A DNA stretch of 64,000 nt from assembly GCF_030345075.1 (NCBI RefSeq), contig NZ_CP128361.1:992001-1056000 (forward strand), written 5' to 3'. The position numbers were made by a program, and so were the translations under genes. The number at the start of each line of letters is the position of its first letter. Within the stretch, counting starts at the first letter, position 1. Under the pieces are notes generated by a model, which saw nothing but the letters and a program-made list of their open reading frames with translations, was not told the origin of the DNA and did not search any database. This document shows positions 1 to 7,207 of the stretch, in pieces. Source of the stretch: Solwaraspora sp. WMMA2065 (lineage in GTDB: Bacteria > Actinomycetota > Actinomycetes > Mycobacteriales > Micromonosporaceae).

Positions 1-300
1 GCCGCAGCGGCGCACGTCCTCGACGTACGGTGCCTTCAGGAAGGTGTTGATCCCGGCGAAGTGCGGCAGCTCGCCACGGGAGAACGTCGGGATCCGCTTG
101 TCGACGATCGAATCGGCACCGGGCAGGCCGTACTCCAGGCCCCGGGCGATCTCCTCTTCCCACTTGGTGGTGGGCAGTTCGGCCTCGCGGGCGACCGCGT
201 ACGCTGCCTCCGGGCCGTAGTTGCCGTGCAGCTCGGGTTGGTCGCTGGGCTGCTGGTCGCGGTGCTGGTGATAGTGGTGATGATGGTGGTGCAAGCCCAC
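1..300 (-). CDS. Ureohydrolase (agmatinase/guanidine hydrolase family), N-terminal part, runs off the left edge
   Basis: The first 100 residues of a ureohydrolase are visible; the catalytic metal-binding half lies outside the window. Residues about 65-95 carry RIPTFSRGELPHFAG and NTFLKAPYVEDV, the N-terminal signature of agmatinase/guanidinobutyrase/guanidine hydrolase proteins. The start is GTG at 300, with GGAGGT five bases upstream. Right after the start come six histidines in a row and then YHQH, a likely metal-binding tail. The guanidine-I riboswitch just upstream argues for guanidine as substrate (guanidine to urea plus ammonia, as in the nickel enzyme GdmH) rather than agmatine. Family call is firm; the exact substrate is inferred from the riboswitch, since the active site is not visible. 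Confidence 0.8.
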   Translation of the reverse strand, partial: MGLHHHHHHYHQHRDQQPSDQPELHGNYGPEAAYAVAREAELPTTKWEEEIARGLEYGLPGADSIVDKRIPTFSRGELPHFAGINTFLKAPYVEDVRRCG

Positions 301-321
301 GGGGCACCTCCGAATGAGGGC

Positions 322-340
322 CTGGCTGAGGCACAGCCAG
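322..340 (-). promoter_or_regulatory. Hairpin of the riboswitch expression platform
   Basis: A perfect 7-bp stem CTGGCTG/CAGCCAG with a 5-base loop lies between the aptamer and the GGAGG ribosome binding site (about 306-311). No T-run follows, so control is more likely at ribosome access than by intrinsic termination. The mechanism is inferred from position only. Confidence 0.5.
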
Positions 341-349
341 ACATCCGGC

Positions 350-480
350 TGCCTCCCGGGCTTTTGTCCCGCCGTGGAACGCCGCCCGCCACGCTGGCGG
401 CCCGACGCCTGCACCTCTCGGACCTGTCCCGTCCCCGGCTGCCCGTGCCTGGCTGCCCGGCGGCGGCGGAACCCTAGGTG
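350..480 (-). promoter_or_regulatory. Guanidine-I (ykkC) riboswitch
   Basis: Read on the minus strand, the three most conserved blocks of the guanidine-I aptamer occur in order and spacing: CTAGGGTTCC (477-468), GGTCCGAGAG (about 425-416) and GGCGGGACAAAAGCCCGGGAG (about 374-353). They lie 50 bases upstream of the ureohydrolase start at 300. This class senses free guanidine and turns on guanidine export, carboxylation or hydrolysis genes. The ykkC variants that sense ppGpp or PRPP differ at a few core bases, so the ligand should be confirmed by covariance model. Confidence 0.9.
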
Positions 481-530
481 CGCCTCACCGTTGGTGAGTC
501 ACCCCGGAGTAGACGCCGCTGTGGTTTCGG

Positions 531-1478
531 TCACTTTGCCGACCCGTTGCCGTCGGGTATCGGCTGCGCCCGGGCGGCCAGGTCGGACCAGACCCGCTCG
601 TACGCAACGACGTGCGCCGGCTGGTCGAGGTGCATCGTCCCGGTCAGGGTGTCGAGCCGGACCAGCCCCGACCCGGCCGGCCGCCGTCCGGGGACCGTCG
701 TGGCGGCGGCGAAGCGCAGCAGGGTGAACGGGTTGGTCATGCCGGCGTGCGCGCCGCCGGACAGCGGCAGGACCCGTACCGAGATCCCCGGCCTGATCGC
801 GAGCGCCCGCAGGTGGTCGAGTTGCGCCCGCGCCGTCGCGTCGTTGCCGACGGTACGCCGCAGCGCCCCCTCGCCGACGATCGCCTGCACCGCCGGCGGA
901 TGCGGGTGGGTCAGCAGGTGCCGCTGCCGCGCCGCCAGCTGGTCGAGGCGGGCGGCGATGTCGTCGTCGCTGCGCAGACCGGCCGGGCAGCGCAGCAGCG
1001 CCTCGGCGTACCCCGGGGTCTGCAGCAGGTCCGGCAGCGTCGCCTGGCCGTAGCAGCGGATGAGCGTCGCGGACTGTTCGAACACCGGGTACGGGTCGGC
1101 GTCGATCGGCAGTCCGGCCAGCCCGTCGTGCCACCAGCGCCCGCCGCTGGGGCGGTCGATCTCCGCCGCGAGGGCGAGCAGCCGTTCCCGGGTCTCGTCG
1201 TCGGCCCGGTACAGCCGGCACATCGCTGACATGTCCGCTTCGGTCCAGCGCACCCGCGGGTCGCCGGCCTCGATTCGCCAGAGCGTGCTGTTGCCGCGTC
1301 GCAGCTTGTCGGCGGCGACGTCCTGGGACAGCCCGGCCTCGTACCGCAACGCCGCCAGGCACCGTCCCACCTGCCGCCGCAGCAGGGCCGTCCCGCCGGC
1401 CTGCGCGTTGATGCCCGCCGTCCGGGCAGCTCTCCCGTTGTACGTCTTCGCCCGTCGGCCGTCACCCCTGCCAGTCAT
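531..1478 (-). CDS. XRE-family helix-turn-helix regulator with DUF5753
   Basis: A 315-residue protein with a Cro/C1-type helix-turn-helix at about residues 35-90 (around RYEAGLSQDVAADKL and RIEAGDPRVRW), followed by a DUF5753 domain to the C-terminus. This architecture is abundant in streptomycetes and Micromonosporaceae, often as the regulator of a small toxin-like or developmental partner. The N-terminal 30 residues before the helix-turn-helix are basic and may not be translated if a later start is used. It is divergent from the AlpA-like gene at 1546, with direct repeats between them, suggesting mutual control. Confidence 0.85.
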   Translation of the reverse strand: MTGRGDGRRAKTYNGRAARTAGINAQAGGTALLRRQVGRCLAALRYEAGLSQDVAADKLRRGNSTLWRIEAGDPRVRWTEADMSAMCRLYRADDETRERLLALAAEIDRPSGGRWWHDGLAGLPIDADPYPVFEQSATLIRCYGQATLPDLLQTPGYAEALLRCPAGLRSDDDIAARLDQLAARQRHLLTHPHPPAVQAIVGEGALRRTVGNDATARAQLDHLRALAIRPGISVRVLPLSGGAHAGMTNPFTLLRFAAATTVPGRRPAGSGLVRLDTLTGTMHLDQPAHVVAYERVWSDLAARAQPIPDGNGSAK

Positions 1479-1507
1479 ACCCGATAGCGTGAAGCATTAG
1501 TTGCTCA

Positions 1508-1535
1508 AAGGCAATGCCTTAGGGCAACTCCTTAG
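1508..1535. promoter_or_regulatory. Candidate operator: palindrome and tandem 12-mers between divergent regulators
   Basis: The 67-bp gap between the DUF5753 gene and the AlpA-like gene holds a palindrome AAGGCA-A-TGCCTT (1508-1520) and two direct repeats GCAATGCCTTAG (1511-1522) and GCAACTCCTTAG (1524-1535), 10 of 12 identical and 13 bp apart. A binding site for one of the two flanking DNA-binding proteins is the simplest reading. Confidence 0.45.
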
Positions 1536-1545
1536 CGTCTGTTGA

Positions 1546-1743
1546 GTGGACCTGGTCGGCACCTCGGAGTTGCGCGCGATGCTGGGTACGCCCGAGAAGC
1601 CGGTGAGCAAGCAGCGGGCGTACGTGGTCAGCCGGTCCAAGGGATTTCCCGATCCGGTAGCGCGGCTGGCGCAAGGCCCGGTGTGGTTGAAGGCCGATGT
1701 CGAGCGGTGGATTCAGGAGAACCGGCCGCCCCGGGTCAGCTGA
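1546..1743 (+). CDS. Small AlpA/excisionase-like helix-turn-helix protein
   Basis: A 65-residue protein whose sequence (GTSELRAMLG, then SRSKGFPDPVARLAQG and VWLKADVERWI) fits the winged MerR/excisionase-like AlpA fold common in actinobacteria. The start is GTG at 1546. Such proteins usually act as small transcription factors; there is no integrase or other phage gene nearby, so an excision role is unlikely here. It is transcribed away from the DUF5753 regulator, with which it shares a repeat-rich promoter region. Confidence 0.7.
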   Translation: MDLVGTSELRAMLGTPEKPVSKQRAYVVSRSKGFPDPVARLAQGPVWLKADVERWIQENRPPRVS

Positions 1744-1826
1744 GCCGCGTACCGTCGTGATCCCGCGGTGGCCATAATGTGGGAAGCTGCTCCCGAATTG
1801 CGAGACAGCCGGTCTATCGTCGGAGC

Positions 1827-2627
1827 ATGTCAGCTGTATACACGCACGGTCATCACGAGTCGGTGCTGCGCTCCCACCGCTGGCGTACCGCCGAGAACTC
1901 GGCCGCGTACCTGCTGCCGCACCTGCGGCCCGGCCAGGCGTTGCTCGACATCGGCGCCGGTCCCGGCACCATCACCATGGACCTCGCCGCGCTCGTCGCT
2001 CCCGGCCGGGTCACCGCCACCGAGGTCACCGACGAAGCGCTCGCCCTGTCCCGCGCCGAGGCGCAGGCCCGGGGCGTCACGACTGTCGACTTCACCACGG
2101 CCGACGTACACGATCTGCCCTTCCCCGACGACGCGTTCGACGTGGTCCACGCCCACCAGGTCCTCCAGCACGTCGGCGACCCGGTCCGCGCGCTCGCCGA
2201 GATGCGCCGCGTCTGCCGGCCCGGGGGAGTGGTCGCGGCCCGCGACAGTGACTACGACCGTTTCGCCTGGCACCCCGCCGTACCCGAGCTCGACGAATGG
2301 CTCGCGCTCTACCAGGCGACCGCCCGCGCCAACGGCGGCGAACCGGACGCCGGTCGCCGCCTGCTCTCCTGGGCGCGGGCCGCCGGGTTCGGTGACGTCA
2401 CGCCCGGCGCCTCCGCCTGGTGCTACGCCACCGACGAGGACCGCCGCTGGTGGGGGACCATGTGGTCGGAGCGCATCGTCGCCTCCGAGATGGCCCGGCA
2501 GATCCTCGCCGCCGGCACCGCCACCCCCGCCGACCTGCAGCGCCTCTCCGCCGGCTGGCTCCGCTGGGCCGACGCGCCCGACGGCTGGTTCGCCATCCTG
2601 CACGGCGAGATCCTCTGCCGTCCCTGA
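1827..2627 (+). CDS. Class I SAM-dependent methyltransferase
   Basis: A 266-residue protein with the SAM-binding motif I LLDIGAGPGTITMDLA at about residues 37-52, an acidic motif II (ATEVTDEAL) and a post-I region FPDDAFDVVHAHQVLQH typical of the UbiE/Methyltransf_11 group. ATG at 1827 gives a start just before the conserved core. The substrate cannot be read from sequence. It lies 60 bp upstream of the enolase-superfamily gene on the same strand and may be the first gene of that transcription unit, or an independent housekeeping methyltransferase. Confidence 0.85.
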   Translation: MSAVYTHGHHESVLRSHRWRTAENSAAYLLPHLRPGQALLDIGAGPGTITMDLAALVAPGRVTATEVTDEALALSRAEAQARGVTTVDFTTADVHDLPFPDDAFDVVHAHQVLQHVGDPVRALAEMRRVCRPGGVVAARDSDYDRFAWHPAVPELDEWLALYQATARANGGEPDAGRRLLSWARAAGFGDVTPGASAWCYATDEDRRWWGTMWSERIVASEMARQILAAGTATPADLQRLSAGWLRWADAPDGWFAILHGEILCRP

Positions 2628-2686
2628 CCCGGACGCCAGATCGATCACCGTGGATTATCGGCGTGGTGCGTGACAAGCTGATCCGC

Positions 2687-3772
2687 ATGGAGCTCGACGT
2701 CCGTCGGATGACCCTGCGCCTGTTGACGGTGTTCCGGAGTTCACAGCACTCCTACGACTCGACGGACACCTGCCTCGTCGCCGTCGTCCACGACGGCGTC
2801 ACCGGCCTGGGTGAGGGCACACCGGCCTGGGCGCACGGCGAAACCGTCGAGCAGGTCGTCGCGGCGGTCGCCGAACACGGCAGAGACGTCCTCGGCCCGG
2901 ACCTGTCCGATCCGGACCGGGTCCTGGACCGGGTGGCCGACTGGGACGGACCGGTCGGCGCGCGGATGGCACTCGACGGCGCGGTGCACGACTGGGTGGG
3001 CCGGTCCGCCGGCGTGCCGACATGGCAGTTGTACGGCGTACCGCGCATCCTGCCCGAGCCGACCGGGTACACGATCGGGCTCGGCAGCGTCGCGCAGACC
3101 CTGGAGCTGGTCGCGAACGCCCCTGCGGTCGGCGCGTTCAAGATGAAGGTACGCGGCGCCGAGGACCTCGACCGGCTGGCCGCCGTCCGCGCGGTCACCG
3201 ACCTGCCGGTGCGGATCGACCCCAACGAGGCGTGGGACCTGCGGACCGCGCAGGAACTGACCCCGGCCCTGCGCGCCCTCGACATCCAGCTCGTCGAGCA
3301 GCCGTTCCCGAGAGACGCGGTCGAGGCGTACCGCCGCTACCGTGACGTGCCCGACCGGCTGCCGGTCTTCCTGGACGAGGGCTGCACCGACGTGGACAGT
3401 GTCCGGGCGGCCGCCGGCCTGGCCGACGGGGTGGTGGTCAAGCTGGCCAAGTCCGGCGGGGTCCGGGCCACCCGACGGGTGATGGAGGCCGCCCGCCAGG
3501 CGGGCCTGTCGGTGATGCTCAGCTGCAACTGCGAGTCGGAGCTAGCGCTGAGCCAGGCCGCCCTACTGGCCCCGCTGGCCGAGCGCATCGACATCGACAG
3601 CCAGTTCCTCCTGCGCGACCCCCCGTTCCGGGGGCTGGGCCTCGACCAGGGGCGGATCGTTCTCGGCGACGCCCCAGGGCTGGGCGTGCTGCCGTCCGAC
3701 CAGCATGCCTTCGGCGGCGTCGACCCGTCGACCGGGGTCGGTGTCCGATCCGACGGCGGGCCGGCCGACTGA
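2687..3772 (+). CDS. Enolase-superfamily enzyme, dipeptide epimerase-like
   Basis: A 361-residue member of the mandelate racemase/muconate lactonising group. Visible are the KMKVR acid-base lysine motif (about residue 153), metal ligands in RIDPNEAW (about 178), LVEQPF (about 204) and LDEG (about 229), and the second lysine in KLAKSGG (about 251). The spacing and the KxK motif fit the dipeptide epimerase (Ala-Glu epimerase) and muconate cycloisomerase subgroups. The ATG at 2687 is chosen; GTG at 2666 is possible. The stop overlaps the next start (TGATG), so it is coupled to the MFS gene. A role in epimerising a dipeptide made by the neighbouring ATP-grasp enzyme is plausible but inferred. Confidence 0.8.
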   Translation: MELDVRRMTLRLLTVFRSSQHSYDSTDTCLVAVVHDGVTGLGEGTPAWAHGETVEQVVAAVAEHGRDVLGPDLSDPDRVLDRVADWDGPVGARMALDGAVHDWVGRSAGVPTWQLYGVPRILPEPTGYTIGLGSVAQTLELVANAPAVGAFKMKVRGAEDLDRLAAVRAVTDLPVRIDPNEAWDLRTAQELTPALRALDIQLVEQPFPRDAVEAYRRYRDVPDRLPVFLDEGCTDVDSVRAAAGLADGVVVKLAKSGGVRATRRVMEAARQAGLSVMLSCNCESELALSQAALLAPLAERIDIDSQFLLRDPPFRGLGLDQGRIVLGDAPGLGVLPSDQHAFGGVDPSTGVGVRSDGGPAD

Positions 3773-5002
3773 TGGCCGCACCGGCCACCCCCCGCGCGGC
3801 TGCGGGCAACCGCCCCTGGTCGGCGTTGCGCAGGGGTTCCTTCACCCGTGCCCAGTGGGCCGTGCTGATCGGCGGATTCCTGGTCAACGTCGGCTCGTTC
3901 TCGATCTATCCGTACCTGGCCGTGCTGCTGCGGGAACGCATGGGCGTGGGCATGGCGCAGGTCGGGGTGGTGCTCGGGGCGGCGACCCTGGTGCAGTTCG
4001 CCAGCGCCCCGGCGACCGCTGCGGTGGCCGAGCGGGTCGGTCTCAAGCGGGCCCTGGTGGCGGCCCTCACGCTGTACAGCCTCGGCGGGGCGGCGTTCCT
4101 CGCGGGACAGCGGTTCCCGGTGCTGACCGTCGCCGGCCTGTTGCTCATCTCCGGCGGCGGATCACTGTACTCGCCGGCGTACCGCAGCTATCTGGTGCAC
4201 GAGGTGGGCGACGAGCAGCGGCCCCGGCTGGTGTCGGCAGGCAACGCCGCAGGCAACCTCGGTATAGCGGTGGGGCCGGTGGTGGGGGCGTTGTTCGTGC
4301 ACCGGCCGACCGTGATGTTCGCGGCCGTGACGACGGTGTACGCCGGTGTGGCGCTCGGTCACGTCTTTCTCCGCCGGGAGCGGCAGGTCGCCGACGCGCC
4401 ACCGGTGGAGCCGTTCCGGCGGATGCTGCACGGGGTGGCGGTGCTGCCGTTCGTCGTCACCGCCGTGTCGTTCTACGTGCACATGCAGTTCTACCAGTAC
4501 CTCTCCAGTTACGCCCAGGGCCGGATGGCGACCCTGTTGTTCGGGGCGGCGAATGATGGGCTATTCGCTCGGCCTGGTGGTGGTGCAGCCCCTGGTCGCC
4601 GAGCGGGTGGGGAGGATGAGCTACCCGGCGGCGATGGCCATCGGATTCGGTGCCCTGGCGACCGGGATGGCCGCGTTCGCGGTTGGCAACGGTCCGGCGG
4701 TGGTCTGCGGGGTCGCCGCGATCAGCGCCGGCAGCGCCGTGTTGTTCCTCAAGAACGACCTCGAAGCGTTGGCGGGGTCGAGAAGGTCGGCGACGGTGGC
4801 CTTCGGCCAGCAACGGCTCGCGGTGGGGGTCGGTTCGTTCCTCAGTGGCGTCGCCGGGGGCAGCGTGTACGGGGCGTTCGAACAAGTCGGGTTCCTACCC
4901 GGCTTCTGGCTGGTCGTCGCCGCCCAGTGTGTCATCCTTCCGGTGCTGGTGCTCACTGTCGGGCGATGGCTGGGACGCCGCGTACCGCAGCAGGGTTCCT
5001 AG
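3772..5002 (+). pseudogene. MFS transporter disrupted by a one-base frameshift
   Basis: The first frame (from ATG 3772) encodes the N-terminal half of a 12-helix MFS transporter up to QYLSSYAQGRMATLLFGA; family-like sequence then continues only in the +1 frame from about 4553 (GYSLGLVVVQPLVAERVGRM) to a TAG at 5000-5002. The whole span is 1231 bases, one more than a multiple of three, so removing one base near 4546-4560 gives an ordinary 409-residue transporter. It may be a true inactivating mutation, a sequencing error, or two separately translated halves: ATGATG at 4553 follows a weak purine stretch. It is coupled to the epimerase-like gene and would be the natural exporter of the cluster product. 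Confidence 0.7.
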
Positions 5003-5008
5003 CTGCGC

Positions 5009-6130
5009 TCATCCGGCCGTCGCGGGCCGGTCTGTTGCGGGCCGGTCTGTTCCTGGGCCGCCGGTGACGGCGGCGGGGTGCAGGTCCTGGCCGGCTGACG
5101 GCGGATGGGCGCGTCGCGCCCACGGCAAGGTCGACCAGGGCGGGGCCAGCTCGTCGAGAGAGGCAATCTCCACCGGCTCCAACGTCTCCATGTCGAGGGC
5201 TTCGCGGTGGCGGGCGAAGACCTTGTCGACGTACCGATGGCCGGTGTCGGCTCCGATCAGCAGATGCACCCGTTCCGGGTGACGGCGGGCCTCCCACCGC
5301 GCTGCGAGGTACGCCGCACCGGTGGAGAGGCCGGCGAAGACCGCATGAGACCGCATCAGCGCGATGGTGCCGGCCATGGCGTGGCGAAAGCCGATCCAGT
5401 GCACCTGGTCGTACAGTTCGTGGTGGACGTTGTCGAAAGGGATGGCGCTGCCGATCCCGGCGATGATCGCGTCCGGATCCGGAAACCGTTCACTGCCGAA
5501 GCTGACGCTGCCGAACGGTTGGACACCTACGAGCCGGGTCGACGGGTCGTGGGCGCGGATCGGCAGAATCAGTCCGGCGCTGGACGCACCGGTGCCGACG
5601 CTGGCGACGAGGGTCAGCGGGACCTGCGGTACGGCGGCCCGGACGAGTGTCGCCAGTTCGGCATAGCCGAGTCGGTGCACCGGGTCGTGGTACTGGCGCA
5701 TCCAGTGCATGCCGGGGTTGGCGCGCAGGAGCTCCCGTATCCGCGCCACGCGTCGGTGCTGGTCCAGTCGCAGATCGCTCTCGACGGGCATCTGGTGCAC
5801 GGTGGCGCCGAGGATCTCCAACTGCGACCGGATGGTCGGGGTCACCGTGGTCGAGGCGACGATGTGGCAGCGCAGTCCGTACCGGTGACAGGCCATGGCC
5901 AGCGCGAGGGCGTAAATTCCGCTGGAGCTGTCGACGAGGGTGTCGCCGGGGCGGACGGTCCCCGCCGCCAGCAGGGCCCGTACCGCGCCGAGGGCGGCGT
6001 AGACCTTCAGGGTCTCGAACCGGGCCAGGATCATGGTGTCCGACAGGCGGATGAGGCTCGGTGTCTTGATGGCGTCTGTGACGTGCAGGTGTACCGGCGG
6101 CGGGGGCGTCGACGGGCCCGTGGACGGCAT
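5009..6130 (-). CDS. Fold-type-II PLP enzyme, divergent cysteine synthase/SbnA relative
   Basis: A 373-residue protein of the cysteine synthase/threonine deaminase fold. The putative Schiff-base lysine lies in ETLKVYAALGAVR (about residue 43), the substrate loop is DSSSGIYALALA instead of the usual TSGNTGIALA, and the phosphate-binding loop is GTGASSAG instead of GTGGT. These changes suggest a substrate other than O-acetylserine, for example phosphoserine or another beta-substituted amino acid. A GAGGAG ribosome site lies 10 bases before ATG 6130. The C-terminus has a short TDRPATDRPA repeat. It is divergent from the methyltransferase/ATP-grasp operon and probably supplies a non-standard amino acid for it. 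Confidence 0.75.
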   Translation of the reverse strand: MPSTGPSTPPPPVHLHVTDAIKTPSLIRLSDTMILARFETLKVYAALGAVRALLAAGTVRPGDTLVDSSSGIYALALAMACHRYGLRCHIVASTTVTPTIRSQLEILGATVHQMPVESDLRLDQHRRVARIRELLRANPGMHWMRQYHDPVHRLGYAELATLVRAAVPQVPLTLVASVGTGASSAGLILPIRAHDPSTRLVGVQPFGSVSFGSERFPDPDAIIAGIGSAIPFDNVHHELYDQVHWIGFRHAMAGTIALMRSHAVFAGLSTGAAYLAARWEARRHPERVHLLIGADTGHRYVDKVFARHREALDMETLEPVEIASLDELAPPWSTLPWARRAHPPSAGQDLHPAAVTGGPGTDRPATDRPATAG

Positions 6131-6277
6131 GGGCTGATCGCTCCTCTGATGTTCATCACATTGTCGTTGGAGAATGTGCCTGCTCGGTGTCGAGGCGTTC
6201 CGTTGACATGTTGGTCGCTCCGAGTGGTGGATTGGTTCCTGTTGTCGTGCGAATCAGGACGCTGGTAGTCGAGCGCT

Positions 6278-6302
6278 GGACAATGTCCGACATCGATATA
6301 AT
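6278..6302 (+). promoter_or_regulatory. Promoter with overlapping palindromes upstream of the methyltransferase/ATP-grasp operon
   Basis: A perfect -10 hexamer TATAAT (6297-6302), unusual in such GC-rich DNA, is preceded by two overlapping inverted repeats, GGACA-A-TGTCC (6278-6288) and TGTC-C-GACA (6284-6292). There is no convincing -35 at 17 bp, which fits a promoter needing an activator or held by a repressor at the palindromes. The rest of the 279-bp intergenic region (6131-6409) holds no gene; a TTGACA at 6203-6208 has no matching -10. Confidence 0.5.
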
Positions 6303-6409
6303 GATCCAGGATTCATTTGCTTCACCCTGATGTGGAGGTAATCAGTTTTCTTCGGTCGGCGGGGAACTTCCGCACGTCGTTGAGCGACCTGCAAGGCGTC
6401 AGTCGTCGC

Positions 6410-7207
6410 ATGAGTTCGGAGCTGCCGATGGAGTGGTTTGCAGACGACGGGTTCTGGGTGGACTTCGCCGGCGCGTTGTTCGCCCCGCACCGTCAGCAGG
6501 AGGCCCGGAACTGGGTGGCGACCTCGCCGCTGCTGGAGGTCGCAGCCGGGACCAGAGTGCTGGACCTCGGCTGCGGTCCAGGTACCTACGCCGTGCCGCT
6601 CGCCGCACGCGGTGCCCTGGTCACCGGGGTGGACCTGAGCGCGACCATGCTGGACCGAGCCGACCTCGCCGGCGAGCAGGCCGGAGTGACGCTACGTCTG
6701 GTCCGCGCCGACATGCGGGAGTTCGTCGAGCGGGACAGCTACGACCTGATCATCAGCATGTACACCTCGTTCGGGTATTTCACCGACCCGGCCCAGAACC
6801 AGCTCGTACTGCGCAACGCCTGGCAGAGCCTGGTGCCAGGCGGGCGACTTTTGCTGGATCTGTTCAGCAAGGAGATCTTCGCCCGGTGGGCGGGCACCCC
6901 GAAGGTCGTCGAGGTGAGCGGCGGACATCTGGTCATGCGGGACACCATCCTGGACGACTGGACCCGGTTTCGTAGCGACTGGACCCTGATCCGGGGCGAC
7001 ACCGCCCGGCACGCGTACTTCGAACAGTTCGTCTACAGCGCCGCCGAGATCCGCACCATGCTGGACACCGCCGGATTCACCGGCATCACCTGCTTCGGCG
7101 GCTTCGCCGGTGAACCGTACGACAATCACGCGCAGCGGCTGATCGTGCAGGCGAGCCGTCCTGCGCAGGCGAGCCGTCCCCGGCAGGCCGAGGAGGCGGG
7201 GGCGTGA
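6410..7207 (+). CDS. Class I SAM-dependent methyltransferase
   Basis: A 265-residue methyltransferase with motif I VLDLGCGPGTYAVPLA at about residues 50-65, motif II GVDLSATML, and a Methyltransf_25-like core followed by a long C-terminal half rich in beta-type sequence. ATG 6410 is used; TTG 6317 or GTG 6332 would extend the N-terminus. Near the end the DNA repeats GCGAGCCGTCC twice (encoding ASRPAQASRP). The stop overlaps the ATP-grasp start (GTGA at 7204-7207), so the two are translationally coupled and should act on the same product. The methyl acceptor is unknown. Confidence 0.85.
   Translation: MSSELPMEWFADDGFWVDFAGALFAPHRQQEARNWVATSPLLEVAAGTRVLDLGCGPGTYAVPLAARGALVTGVDLSATMLDRADLAGEQAGVTLRLVRADMREFVERDSYDLIISMYTSFGYFTDPAQNQLVLRNAWQSLVPGGRLLLDLFSKEIFARWAGTPKVVEVSGGHLVMRDTILDDWTRFRSDWTLIRGDTARHAYFEQFVYSAAEIRTMLDTAGFTGITCFGGFAGEPYDNHAQRLIVQASRPAQASRPRQAEEAGA

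Noticed and set aside
1546-1743. AlpA/excisionase-like protein as a sign of an integrated element.
   Set aside because: No integrase, attachment-site repeat, tRNA or phage gene is near; such small regulators are common outside mobile elements in actinobacteria.
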